Virus record (IMG/VR): IMGVR_UViG_3300035670_000035
Coordinates: 62,001-126,000 of that record
Direction: 5' to 3' (one strand)
DNA length: 64,000 bases
Source: a virus
A program made the position numbers and the translations under genes. This document shows positions 53,001 through 60,580 of this stretch, in pieces (within the stretch, counting starts at the first letter, position 1; each line of letters starts with the position of its first letter). The notes beneath the pieces are model-generated. The model was not told the DNA's origin. It made no database searches and was given only the letters and a program-made list of their open reading frames with translations.

Positions 53001-55491
53001 TAGCGGCAAGTTCTTTCTCTTTTAATTGTCTCTGTTTTAGTTCTTTTGTATAATTTTCACCTAACATTTCCTTTGTTTTTTGACCTATATACCCTAAATT
53101 TAATATTTTTTGAGCTACACTATCTCTTTGGTCTCCTTTTGCATTTACTTTAGCTTCAAATGTAGCAGCTCTATCCGCCCCCATATTAAATAATTTTCTT
53201 AATTCAGGACTTGGAGCAGCAAAATCTATTGGAGCATTTTGACCTCTTCCTTCATTTAGAGTGCTAGTTGCAAGTCCAACAGCTGTTTCAAATACTGCTC
53301 CAGCAATACTACCAAATGATCCAGCATTAGATAGTTGATTAATACTTGCGATCTTTGGTATTTGTCCACCACCTTGAAATAATTTTTTAGCAAAATCATT
53401 TGTAAATGTTACAATTTTATCTCCAAGTTGTTTTATCAAATCTATGTCTGCTGGTTTCCTTATGTTCGCTGGGTTATATCCAGACATTGGAAATCCTATT
53501 TTAATTTTATAATCTCCATATTTAGCATAACCAAAAGCATCTACAGCTTTATTAGTTTTATATGGAAAAATCATTCCAACTTTATTTTGTCTTCCAGTAT
53601 CAATAATCTTTGTATATTTTTTTCTTTCTTTATCTACAAAATTAGGAACATATCCACGATAAGCATAAGGATCAAATCCTACTTGTTTTCTAAATGCGCT
53701 TCTATAATTTTCTCCAGCAAGACTATTTTGTGGTGGCATAATAGCTGGACCATCTGCACCAGCAAATTGTACAACACTCTCTGCTGTATTATAATACATT
53801 CCTCCTATCTTTTTGACTGCACCAGGAGTATAACCTCCAGCGTATGCACCCATTTTTTCTTGCATAGTTGGCGATACAAAATTTGGTATATAACCACCAG
53901 CTTTTGTTTTTACTGTTGGAGTGGCTATTCTTGCTGCGGCTGGAGCAACTCTAGCTGAAATTGTAGCGCCTATAGCTCTTGCCGTATTTTGCTGCTCAAT
54001 AATCCTTAGTATTTGATTTTCTATTTGTAATAGTGAAGACTCTTTAGAAATAATAGCTTGTATAAGCGAAGGATTTTGTGCTAAGATTGCATTTACTCTT
54101 GCTTGTGCTGATGCAATTTTATCAGCTTGACTACTAATTCCAATTAAACTTTTTAACGCTTCTGCACTAAATTTAGTTAATCCACCAAATATCTTAATAA
54201 ATGCTGCACCAACCACAGCAAGTCCTGGACCACTTAAATAACCACCTATTCCTTTTAAAATACCTGTGGCAATTTTTGTTCCTGTACCTTGAAGCTCTTC
54301 TGGTTTATTGAATTCTTCTAAAATAGAATTTAATCCACCAAGACCAATTTTTAAACTTGGAGCAATAGTTAATTCGCCAATTCTTGCAGCAGCTTCTTGT
54401 AAGTTAACAAAAGTTTTATTCGTTAATGCTGAAAGAGTTTGATTTAAAGCTTGATTTCTTTGAATTGCTTGATCTGCGGCAGTTCTAGATGCATTTAAAG
54501 CTCCACTATAGACACTATATTCTTTACTTAAATCTGATAGTGCTGCTCTTAAAATATTGATCTGGAAAACACCGCCAACAGTTTCTGCAACAGAAGCTCT
54601 TTGAGAATCACTTAATTGATAAAATACATCTGATAAATTTTTTAGAATTTGTATAGCTGGTAAAGTGTTACCTTGTAAATCTCTAACTGCAATTCCTACG
54701 GCTTCTAATTCATCTAACGTATCTGTTCGTTGTAAACGTGTAAAAATCGTCTTAAATGAGTTACCAATTACTGCTCCACCTCTAGCGGTTGTTTGTTGGG
54801 CGGCTGTAACAATAGCTATTAATTGATCAAAATCAACTCCTACGTCTTGAGCTGTACTACCAACTCGACTAATAGCCTCTGCAAGATCCGCTGTGCTTAC
54901 AGCAAAAGCCGCGTCAACTGTTGCAAGTTTATTAATAATCTGACTAGAGGTTAATCCTGCTCTTGCAAATGAGTTTACTGCCGCAGTTAATGTTTCTACG
55001 CTTCTTGCTGCATCTAGACCAGAAAGACGACTTAATATAAGTGCGTCATTTGTTCTTTTTAATGTTTCTTCAATACCAAGACCTTGACGAGCAAATTCAG
55101 TTGCAGCTTTTGCTACTTGATCAAATCCTTGACCAGTATTTTTTGCTATACCAAATAATTCTTTACCAAATTTGCCAAGGTCTTTTGTTGAAGCATTTAA
55201 AACAACATTAATATCTGTAAGGCTTTTTTCTACTTCTAATGTGGCCTTTACTACTTCCCCAAATGCTCTTTGTATTGCGTAAACTGCTCCAGCAGATGCT
55301 CCGAATGCTAAAACACGAGCATTAGATGCTTCTAATGATTTTTCAAATTCAGATACTTTACCAGTAATTCTTCCTAAAGGCTGAGATAAGCTATCCTTTA
55401 GATTTAAATTAACGCTTCTAGACGATATTTTATTTAACTTAGACTCTAACGGTCTCAGATCTCCATCTACCGATAAAATAATATCGCTCAT
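50062..55491 (-). CDS. Tail tape-measure protein with embedded nuclease-like domain
   Basis: An 1,809-residue tape measure. Residues 1-400 are a TP901-type core: long helices such as DQVAKAATEFARQGLGIEET, the SVETLTAAVNSFARAGLTSSQ block and the TARGGAVIGNSFKTIFTRLQ block. Motifs GYIPNF, GYVPNF, GYIPNF and GVIPNF occur at residues 533, 613, 856 and 919. Between the second and third lies a domain with VFETAV (E735), PIDF (D756) and FEAKVNA (E779, K781), arranged like a PD-(D/E)XK nuclease site. The remainder is helical, with tandem Gly-rich NLGKNVVGGA repeats near 1570 and an Ala/Gly-rich hydrophobic segment likely to insert in the membrane. By the usual 0.15 nm per residue the tail would be about 270 nm. 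Confidence 0.85.
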   Translation of the reverse strand: MSDIILSVDGDLRPLESKLNKISSRSVNLNLKDSLSQPLGRITGKVSEFEKSLEASNARVLAFGASAGAVYAIQRAFGEVVKATLEVEKSLTDINVVLNASTKDLGKFGKELFGIAKNTGQGFDQVAKAATEFARQGLGIEETLKRTNDALILSRLSGLDAARSVETLTAAVNSFARAGLTSSQIINKLATVDAAFAVSTADLAEAISRVGSTAQDVGVDFDQLIAIVTAAQQTTARGGAVIGNSFKTIFTRLQRTDTLDELEAVGIAVRDLQGNTLPAIQILKNLSDVFYQLSDSQRASVAETVGGVFQINILRAALSDLSKEYSVYSGALNASRTAADQAIQRNQALNQTLSALTNKTFVNLQEAAARIGELTIAPSLKIGLGGLNSILEEFNKPEELQGTGTKIATGILKGIGGYLSGPGLAVVGAAFIKIFGGLTKFSAEALKSLIGISSQADKIASAQARVNAILAQNPSLIQAIISKESSLLQIENQILRIIEQQNTARAIGATISARVAPAAARIATPTVKTKAGGYIPNFVSPTMQEKMGAYAGGYTPGAVKKIGGMYYNTAESVVQFAGADGPAIMPPQNSLAGENYRSAFRKQVGFDPYAYRGYVPNFVDKERKKYTKIIDTGRQNKVGMIFPYKTNKAVDAFGYAKYGDYKIKIGFPMSGYNPANIRKPADIDLIKQLGDKIVTFTNDFAKKLFQGGGQIPKIASINQLSNAGSFGSIAGAVFETAVGLATSTLNEGRGQNAPIDFAAPSPELRKLFNMGADRAATFEAKVNAKGDQRDSVAQKILNLGYIGQKTKEMLGENYTKELKQRQLKEKELAARKAAEKGIQLGKAQKISSARRTKSFGYIPNFAALQDAIAREQAAGVNPNLIRVGTSSSLMSRDNPLGLGVYNTRDEPAGLQQGVNRYSGVIPNFAPMPKGIPFRNPGGKMSVGTGKSGDFTAVAKAADEAARGLSKTADSSKNLSKKVNDNQSKLIALGLGISVLQGTILQFGDTNSKVIQGLNQSLTALSSVSTAIGTFGGGKKGIAAAGTMLAIQGVAGLSANADKPLTKQMDSLNKAMESSRAATSKLETVVSNLNPTLNAYAEELEKAEPDPEAIAKFRTSILDGIADLGPELRDKIMKNLSTPEGVMGSISEEQRKQSVAQSQIALRQTVTAEQGKARADMGAMGQFGRILTGTGIGPLVDYGQGLMNKEMKTTFQSKESIDSAAKSVMAPILSLNPDDFLTVADALSQSSGSASEFFAVLEAGAVMAGASTESIAQLKSELAKNPEAAQKMVAATMKLTQTELKAAEARAKAAAVQPKAPGYKGISSVQGEGIFDEEFVAQPMDKLNAALSRIKMVETMGAGPGKEEELDRLAGQAVLLARQAGLEAPEEYKERGARYIANVQRQQMEQAGALGFKPAQDILAGGKNGYDFGDAGTQTMKELEEKVGEGRVMLNDLGSKAPELTEDQKKAQEKAAEIEAMRKRAEDVPKETKVDFTPDVVKPTPAPSMDASSIINTLLAGGGIGSTIAAVGGGILGAKGVSAAGKGAINLGKNVVGGAANLGKNVVGGAANLGKNVVGGIGRGFGVARGALNTAAAANGMNIGVRGALALPGGVAGTTALGAGAFAGGAAVGYGISQVPVGDKGENVASVLGDKLYDTMPDLFTSLSQNLPGFLGGGGASALTEEEQASQAKGLEVALATLKESQQQFAQQFENTSRPEEFSKAEMLAKSEETATEKAKATEKEKPFEINNTISVSPNINIAQEAAMDKAELQKMIEAEVKKFGEAIVKIADEKAKAREKGVVNPPQNLNLTA
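50768..50866 (-). repeat. 33-base tandem repeat, three copies
   Basis: Three adjacent 33-base units; the first two are identical and the third differs only at its end. They encode an 11-residue Gly/Ala/Asn/Lys-rich motif (GAANLGKNVVG) in the C-terminal part of the tape measure. Copy-number change by slippage would alter the protein in steps of 11 residues. Confidence 0.85.
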
Positions 55492-55492
55492 T

Positions 55493-55523
55493 CCTTTAAC
55501 CTTTTCCTATGATATTATTACAC
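55493..55523 (-). promoter_or_regulatory. GTGTAAT motif with tandem AAAGG leader, tape measure
   Basis: On the minus strand: AGTGTAAT at 55524-55517, then AGGAAAAGGTTAAAGG (55508-55493) ending one base before the ATG at 55491. The last AAAGG is very close to the start, so the upstream AAAAGG is the better-placed ribosome site. No -35 box. Confidence 0.5.
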
Positions 55524-55531
55524 TTTTAAAG

Positions 55532-56518
55532 TTAAATTTTTGATAATTTTGCTAAATCTGCTATATTTAGAGTGCCTCCTTTAGACTTTGCTATTTCATT
55601 AACATCATTTTTAACGTCTTGTTTTAAATATTCCATGTCTTCTTTATTTGCGCCCATAACAAAATTCATACCTTTGCCACTAGAATTAGGATTTTTACTT
55701 TTAAAATTAACAAAAGCGTTATACCATTCTATTAATTTATCTGGATTTCTTTTTGTTTCTAAATCTAATTTTTTAGCTTCTTGCATACCTAAAACTGTAT
55801 GAAAAAATTTACCATAACTATATATACTTGTTTGATAATAACTCAAATTATAAATTGCTTGATTAAATAAGTGATAACAATTTCCATCTGCTGCATTTAT
55901 CATATTTTGAAAAAATTCAGACAGTGATAATTGTTTGATATTATTGATATTAAATTTTTCCATTACTTTATTGTGCAATATTATATATTTATAGTATAAA
56001 TTTTCATCAATATCATAATTTTCAATATCTAATAATTTAAACTTAAGTTCTTTATCTTTATAAAATGAATTTAAAATATAAATAAAATCAACTTTACTTT
56101 GAGCATAAGATTCAGCATATATGCCCATAAGATCTTTCTTGTCGTTCAAAAGGGTTTTGACTTCTTTTTTTAAATTAACTATTTCTTTTTTTGATTTATC
56201 TATATGGGATTTTAAAAATAAATTACTATGTGATTTCTCTAATTTTTGAAGTTTTTCTTTTTTATATTTTAATTCCTTTTCCTGCTCTTCTGTCCAGTAA
56301 TTTTCAGAGATTAATAGCTTTTCTTTTTCTTCATAATTTGGCAAACCATTCTTTTTTGCTTTATCATAATATTCAAAAAAATGCTCTTCAAATTCACCAG
56401 AGCTAAATTCTCCGTAATGTTTTATGTAAATATATTCATTTTTATCTAAGACTTTAGAATAACGATTACAAATTTCAAAAAATAATAATTTTAATTTGCG
56501 CTCTGTAAGATTTGTCAA
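55532..56518 (-). CDS. Tail-assembly region protein, coiled-coil
   Basis: A 328-residue, Lys/Glu-rich helical protein. A coiled coil covers about residues 75-130 (EEQEKELKYKKEKLQKLEKS, then KKEIVNLKKEVKTLL). It starts with TTG in a TTGA overlap with the preceding gene; an AAGG lies nine bases upstream. The C-terminal half has a FHTVLGMQEAKKLDLETKR segment. Its place directly before the tape measure is typical of tail-assembly chaperones, which load the tape measure. Sequence does not confirm a family, so function is inferred from position. Confidence 0.5.
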   Translation of the reverse strand: MTNLTERKLKLLFFEICNRYSKVLDKNEYIYIKHYGEFSSGEFEEHFFEYYDKAKKNGLPNYEEKEKLLISENYWTEEQEKELKYKKEKLQKLEKSHSNLFLKSHIDKSKKEIVNLKKEVKTLLNDKKDLMGIYAESYAQSKVDFIYILNSFYKDKELKFKLLDIENYDIDENLYYKYIILHNKVMEKFNINNIKQLSLSEFFQNMINAADGNCYHLFNQAIYNLSYYQTSIYSYGKFFHTVLGMQEAKKLDLETKRNPDKLIEWYNAFVNFKSKNPNSSGKGMNFVMGANKEDMEYLKQDVKNDVNEIAKSKGGTLNIADLAKLSKI

Positions 56519-57276
56519 TCTTGATTACCTTGCTCTTTAATATAATTTTCTATTATTTTAAAATCTTCTTGTTTGGTAGCTTTTCCAGCATACCAAAAAC
56601 TTACAAAGTACGCAAATCTTGTTAATATTTTCTTTAAGAATGCATCATCGCCTTCTTCAATTTCATCATACTTTTTAAGTCTTTGTTCATAAGTTCCTTC
56701 TCCAAACAAAGGAACGTAATCTTCTCCACTCTTTTTATATGACATAAAAAGAATCCACCACATCATTGTTTTATTCTTTGCTCTATTCTCTGCTGTTTGC
56801 TCAAAAATATTATTCTTAGCATTTTCTAATTCAACTAATTCTAATCTTAGAGCATTAATTTGATTTTCTAATTCAATTTTCTCTTTATTCTCTTCCTCGG
56901 TAAGTTTTTCTTTTTTCTCCTCTTTTTCAACATAAACTTGATATTTAATTTGAATATTTGTAATTTCTTCTAAAAGGATCTTAATTTTCTCTACTTCTCC
57001 ATCAGTAAAAATACCACCATCTTTGTCGTATTTTTTAACCATTAGAGTTCTTGTCAACATGCCAGCTTTAATTCCTTCTGCTAATTTTACTCCATAAAAA
57101 AGTTCAGCATCATCAAGCATTGCTCTTGTTGGTTTTTTAAGTGCAAATTCGACTGGTTTTTCTTCTTTGACTTTTTTAATAGTCTTTACTAGTTCGTTGT
57201 TATCGTTAGTTGATTCTTCGATTTTTTCTACTTCTTTAACTTCAGATTCTGTAAACGTATATAAATACTTGCTCAT
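56515..57276 (-). CDS. Tail-assembly region protein, acidic and helical
   Basis: A 253-residue charged protein rich in Glu and Lys; helices such as TEEENKEKIELENQINALRL make a coiled coil at about 130-160. It contains WWILFMSYKKSGEDYVPLFGE near residue 175 and a helical C-terminus. It starts at an AGGAG site seven bases before its ATG in the ATGA overlap, so independent initiation, not frameshifting, is expected. Like its neighbour it lies in the slot of tail chaperones ahead of the tape measure. Confidence 0.5.
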   Translation of the reverse strand: MSKYLYTFTESEVKEVEKIEESTNDNNELVKTIKKVKEEKPVEFALKKPTRAMLDDAELFYGVKLAEGIKAGMLTRTLMVKKYDKDGGIFTDGEVEKIKILLEEITNIQIKYQVYVEKEEKKEKLTEEENKEKIELENQINALRLELVELENAKNNIFEQTAENRAKNKTMMWWILFMSYKKSGEDYVPLFGEGTYEQRLKKYDEIEEGDDAFLKKILTRFAYFVSFWYAGKATKQEDFKIIENYIKEQGNQD

Positions 57277-57533
57277 TGTTTTTCTCCTATTTTTTCATCA
57301 AAAAAATATTTAACTTTTTTAAAATTAAGTTTACCAGCTATAGTTTTGACAAAATCTTCTTTTCTTTTTTCATCCCAATTTCTATACATAGAAATAAATT
57401 TATCGCTAACTAACGTCTCTAGCTTTGGACTATATATCTTATATTCCTGAGATAAGCTTCTTTGAACTGTCTGTAAATTCAAATTAGCTTCAATTATAGA
57501 CTGGGCGGGAAAATTAAATATTCTCTTTCTCAT
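57273..57533 (-). CDS. Small tail-assembly region protein
   Basis: An 86-residue basic, helical protein (SIIEANLNLQTVQRSLSQEY, SMYRNWDEKRKEDFVKTIAG). It starts in an ATGA overlap with the preceding gene and ends in another ATGA overlap, so it is tightly coupled. Probably the first of a pair of small tail chaperone-like proteins. No family recognised. Confidence 0.5.
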   Translation of the reverse strand: MRKRIFNFPAQSIIEANLNLQTVQRSLSQEYKIYSPKLETLVSDKFISMYRNWDEKRKEDFVKTIAGKLNFKKVKYFFDEKIGEKQ

Positions 57534-57745
57534 AGATTTATCTTGAATTGCTTAAGATCTTCTTCAAGCTCTCTAATAGTATCATTACCATAATCTAGCA
57601 CTCTTTTACGAAGCTGATTGTATTTCTCTTGAGAGATGGAAGGATTATCTTTTGATAAATCTTCTAGAATAATAAAGAAGTTTTTGAATAAGTTAGTTAC
57701 TTTTCTACGTATCTGAAATGATAGATAATCTCTTTCCTTTGACAT
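57530..57745 (-). CDS. Small helical protein, first of the tail-chaperone group
   Basis: A 71-residue charged helical protein (SKERDYLSFQIRRKVTNLF, ending NDTIRELEEDLKQFKINL). It is the first gene after the major tail protein's hairpin, preceded by the tandem leader TAAAGGTTAAAGG and a sigma-70-like promoter. Probably part of the chaperone/assembly group ahead of the tape measure. No family recognised. Confidence 0.5.
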   Translation of the reverse strand: MSKERDYLSFQIRRKVTNLFKNFFIILEDLSKDNPSISQEKYNQLRKRVLDYGNDTIRELEEDLKQFKINL

Positions 57746-57748
57746 ACA

Positions 57749-57761
57749 CCTTTAACCTTTA
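57749..57761 (-). promoter_or_regulatory. Tandem AAAGG leader
   Basis: Minus strand TAAAGGTTAAAGG, starting 16 bases and ending four bases before the ATG at 57745. It follows the hairpin and promoter described at 57763-57809. Same layout as the tandem leaders before the fibre and tape-measure genes. Confidence 0.6.
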
Positions 57762-57762
57762 A

Positions 57763-57809
57763 AATATTATATGATAAACTAAACGGAAAGTCTAGTTTAT
57801 TATAATATT
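57763..57809 (-). terminator. Long AT-rich hairpin after the major tail protein gene
   Basis: Left arm 57763-57781 and right arm 57793-57809 are complementary over 17 base pairs with a two-base bulge; the loop is 11 bases. On the minus strand the stem is followed by TTTTAAAGG, only a weak T-run. It could reduce read-through or stabilise the mRNA of the very abundant tail protein. The promoter elements TAGACT and TATAAT lie inside the arms and loop. Confidence 0.5.
57766..57794 (-). promoter_or_regulatory. Sigma-70-like promoter inside the hairpin
   Basis: On the minus strand: TAGACT (57794-57789), 17 bases, TATAAT (57771-57766). The -35 matches at four of six positions, the -10 is perfect. 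Its position inside a hairpin is unusual; it would drive the small tail-assembly genes. Confidence 0.4.
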
Positions 57810-57815
57810 GAAACC

Positions 57816-58634
57816 TTAGGCGCCAATTAATATATGATCTTGACTTTTAACACCAGCCTCTAGAGCTATAGAAGCTATTTGAATATCATCCAAAGAAGTA
57901 TTAGAAGTAAAGTTAGATAGTTTTGCGCCAGTAACTCCAAAAGATATAGTTCCCATTGAAATAACTACGTTTTGTGGATCATTTGTTCCAAATTTTGGAT
58001 CTGCATTATTTCTTAAAATAACTTCTGCTTCTACTGTAACTTTTGGAGGTCCGTTCAAAATAGTCGCAATTGAATCGATTTGTCCAAGTTTATTTATGGT
58101 TTGGCGTGGAATATCAAGAGCATAAGAGAATGATCTACATTCATACTCTGTACCATTAAATGTAATTTGAATTTGATCTGGTCTAGCAACATTTATTGCA
58201 TCTATTGTCCCAACTTGGGATGAAGAAGGCTCTCCAGCTGTATAAATTGCATCTACGGCTTGTATACTTACGCTAGCGATTGGTATATTTCCAACTGATC
58301 CTTCAACTGAATAAGAAGTAACAATTCCACTTTTTATATCAAGTGATCCAGCGCCACTAATTTTAAAATCACGTCCAGCTACATCTGCTAAGGTATTTTC
58401 TAAATTATTTAAACCAATTTTTACATGATTATCGCTACCAGTAGCTATAGCATAGCTATAATTTAAAGTTACAGTTGGCGGTTCTACTTGAATATTATCT
58501 ACCGCAAATACATTACCAAATTCAAAAATATCCTGACGACTAATACTGAAATCTACGTCTGCGCTTTGAACAAGATTAATTTCTTCTCCTGTTACTAGTA
58601 ATTTTTGTGCTGGATAGTGTGTTACATTTCCCAT
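57816..58634 (-). CDS. Major tail (tube) protein
   Basis: A 272-residue, Ser/Thr/Val-rich beta protein, MGNVTHYPAQKLLVTGEEINL at the start, with repeated strand motifs (VDFSISRQDIFEFGN, VEPPTVTLNYSYAIATG, QIQITFNGTEYECRSFSYAL, KVTVEAEVILRN). This composition and size, the position upstream of the chaperone genes and tape measure, and the strong hairpin right after it are typical of a major tail tube protein. No Ig-like domain seen. It is preceded by GGAGAAAAAATAT before the ATG and by a variant of the late motif (ATGTAAT). I am confident of a virion role, less of the precise identity. Confidence 0.65.
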   Translation of the reverse strand: MGNVTHYPAQKLLVTGEEINLVQSADVDFSISRQDIFEFGNVFAVDNIQVEPPTVTLNYSYAIATGSDNHVKIGLNNLENTLADVAGRDFKISGAGSLDIKSGIVTSYSVEGSVGNIPIASVSIQAVDAIYTAGEPSSSQVGTIDAINVARPDQIQITFNGTEYECRSFSYALDIPRQTINKLGQIDSIATILNGPPKVTVEAEVILRNNADPKFGTNDPQNVVISMGTISFGVTGAKLSNFTSNTSLDDIQIASIALEAGVKSQDHILIGA

Positions 58635-58669
58635 ATATTTTTTCTCCTATAAATTCATACTAAATTACA

Positions 58670-58703
58670 TTAAATTAAAGTATTTGAGAACTGATTAATT
58701 TAA
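58670..58703 (-). other. Small inverted repeat upstream of the tail protein gene
   Basis: Arms TTAAATTAA (58670-58678) and TTAATTTAA (58695-58703) pair over nine bases with a 16-base loop. It spans the stop of the preceding gene. AT-only arms make it weak, and it is followed on the minus strand by ATGTAAT and a ribosome site. Confidence 0.25.
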
Positions 58704-59545
58704 ATTGTCCTTACCTTTTTAAGGGTAAAATCAACAAAAGCTGGATATAATACGTTTTTAAAATTAGTGCCATTAAATCCTAAATTTGGGACCTTGCTAA
58801 CCCTAACTTCATCAATATATAGCCTATCGGTACTATTTGACTTGCTATTAACTATATTATTATAGTTATAATATCCGCTTGTAAAATTGCCTAGATTATC
58901 CATACCTAGCTCACTTGAATTAATGGTATATACAAAAGTATTGCTAGTATCCCTTAATATTGAGCAAGCCGCATCTAAATTAAATAGATTATCGGCCACA
59001 ACTATAGCTCTTACATTTAATATAGAGTCTTTAACGCCTCCAAAAGCAAAAGGCTCGTTAGTGCCTCCATTGTATTTAACAAATATCGAAGGAATAGTCT
59101 CTGTATCATCAGCTAAACCAGTTAAATTTTGAGTTACTTTTGGTCTTACCTTATATTGGGTCTCAAATAAGATCTCTTCTTCTGGCTTATTAGTTAAATA
59201 TATATTAAAGTCTTTAACAGCATAATTACCACTAACTGTACCCGCTGGATTACCACTAAAATATACTTGGCCGCGGTAATGATTTATTCCTTTTAAATTA
59301 CTGGTATTAATAGTAGTAAATGAACCATTAATGTATACTCCAGACATTATATTGGCTCCGCTAATTGAACTATCGGCTATAATTTGCTTAAATGGTAAAG
59401 CATAGGTATTATAGGAATAATAAGTGCTTGTTATAGGAAATATTTGACCACTATAGTTTGTGTAAGCTTCACCAACTGAACATAATTTATGATCAATAAA
59501 TAGAAGCATGCTAGAGGTGACTATATTATCAAATTGGCTTTTCAC
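58700..59545 (-). CDS. Structural protein between connectors and tail tube
   Basis: A 281-residue beta-rich protein starting with GTG (the GTGA overlap supports it). It contains LFIDHKLCSVGEAYTNYSG, IYLTNKPEEEILFETQYKV and a C-terminal NLGFNGTNFKNVLYPAFVDF. Its position between connector genes and the major tail protein suggests a tail-terminator, neck or tail-completion protein, or a virion protein of the head-tail joint. No recognised family. Confidence 0.45.
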   Translation of the reverse strand: MKSQFDNIVTSSMLLFIDHKLCSVGEAYTNYSGQIFPITSTYYSYNTYALPFKQIIADSSISGANIMSGVYINGSFTTINTSNLKGINHYRGQVYFSGNPAGTVSGNYAVKDFNIYLTNKPEEEILFETQYKVRPKVTQNLTGLADDTETIPSIFVKYNGGTNEPFAFGGVKDSILNVRAIVVADNLFNLDAACSILRDTSNTFVYTINSSELGMDNLGNFTSGYYNYNNIVNSKSNSTDRLYIDEVRVSKVPNLGFNGTNFKNVLYPAFVDFTLKKVRTI

Positions 59546-60132
59546 TTAATATTCTTTACACTTTTTACAAAATTCGTTACTATTTCAGACATATATTTAA
59601 CTGGCTTAAATGTTCCTGTTCTAACTCTATTTTCAGATTGTAAGGCTTCTCCAGATCTTCCCTTCTCGAATCTTTTAGCAATATAACTACCAAATCCAGA
59701 GATGCCTCTTTCGATCCCAATTAGCCAACTATTGCCACTTTCCCAAGGCATTCTTGTTAATCCATCTAGGTCTTTATCTGTAGGATAAGATATTTTATAA
59801 TTAACATTAATTTTATTTCCAACAGTTTTTGATTTTAGTCTATCTAATTTAAAAGCATTTCTAATAAATTCTCTAACTGATCTTATGGGATCTGAGCCTC
59901 TTTCAAAACCTATGTAACTAAAAAGATTGCCAATTCCATTTAGCGTTCCGGAGTTATTTGATGCTGTTGGGCCTTGGCTTATCTCCTCTGTTACAGGATG
60001 ACTCTCAAAATCTTGAATAAAATTATTTTTTAATTCTTCAAAGTTCTTTTTGATTTTTTTATCTATTGTTACTTCAAATTTTGCGGAATTTTTAACTTTA
60101 TTCCTAACCGCAGAGTAATTAATTCTGCTCAT
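59542..60132 (-). CDS. Putative tail-completion/neck protein
   Basis: A 196-residue basic protein, MSRINYSAVRNKVKNSAKFEV, with the helical KKIKKNFEELKNNFIQDFESH. The middle contains GNSWLIGIERGISGFGSYIAKRF. Small basic proteins in this position are often head-tail connectors or HK97-gp10-type completion proteins; the pattern is compatible but not diagnostic. It overlaps the downstream gene by GTGA and follows the next gene by one base. Confidence 0.45.
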   Translation of the reverse strand: MSRINYSAVRNKVKNSAKFEVTIDKKIKKNFEELKNNFIQDFESHPVTEEISQGPTASNNSGTLNGIGNLFSYIGFERGSDPIRSVREFIRNAFKLDRLKSKTVGNKINVNYKISYPTDKDLDGLTRMPWESGNSWLIGIERGISGFGSYIAKRFEKGRSGEALQSENRVRTGTFKPVKYMSEIVTNFVKSVKNIK

Positions 60133-60133
60133 T

Positions 60134-60577
60134 TTATTTTGTTTCTTCTAGATAAAAATAATAATATTGAAGTCCCTGATAGTCTTTTACAATATCCGTA
60201 CTTATTAAATTAAAAGATTTATTATCGAAGGTTATTTTTTCCGTAGAACCTTCTAATATATAATTTTTTGCATCACTTTTTACTTTAATTGAAACTATGG
60301 GATTACTTGTTTTAATTTGTATTTGCTCAATTAGATCTGGAGTAGCATTATTTTCATATTTAATAATTGCATAAAAATTTTGACTAATTGGAGTATATTC
60401 TATTTGTTCTTCAATTGAGTCAGTTTGATATCCAATTATTTGTGGATTTGATGTAGAAATAGTTATTTTTTTAGATGGAGTTTTGTGAACCGTGATTAAT
60501 CTTTTAAATGTATCAAAATGATCATTTATTGCTTGATGAAAATCTGTTATTTCTTGAGCAGATATAAAAGAAGGCAT
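60134..60577 (-). CDS. Small connector-region protein
   Basis: A 147-residue protein that begins MPSFISAQEITDFHQAINDHFDTFKRL and has a beta-rich body (KKITISTSNPQIIGYQ, NFYAIIKYENNATPDL). Its N-terminal helix-rich and C-terminal beta layout recalls head-tail stopper proteins, but no family is certain. It lies between two connector-like genes and is spaced three bases from its upstream neighbour. Confidence 0.45.
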   Translation of the reverse strand: MPSFISAQEITDFHQAINDHFDTFKRLITVHKTPSKKITISTSNPQIIGYQTDSIEEQIEYTPISQNFYAIIKYENNATPDLIEQIQIKTSNPIVSIKVKSDAKNYILEGSTEKITFDNKSFNLISTDIVKDYQGLQYYYFYLEETK

Positions 60578-60580
60578 ATA

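Noticed and set aside
53428-53958. Plus-strand open frame inside the tape measure
   Set aside because: Composition (Ser/Ile/Trp/Cys-rich) fits antisense noise; no ribosome site or promoter, and the minus-strand gene is well supported.
57273-57290. Programmed frameshift joining small tail-assembly genes
   Set aside because: The next gene has its own AGGAG site at good spacing and an ATGA overlap, and I saw no convincing slippery heptamer with a stem.
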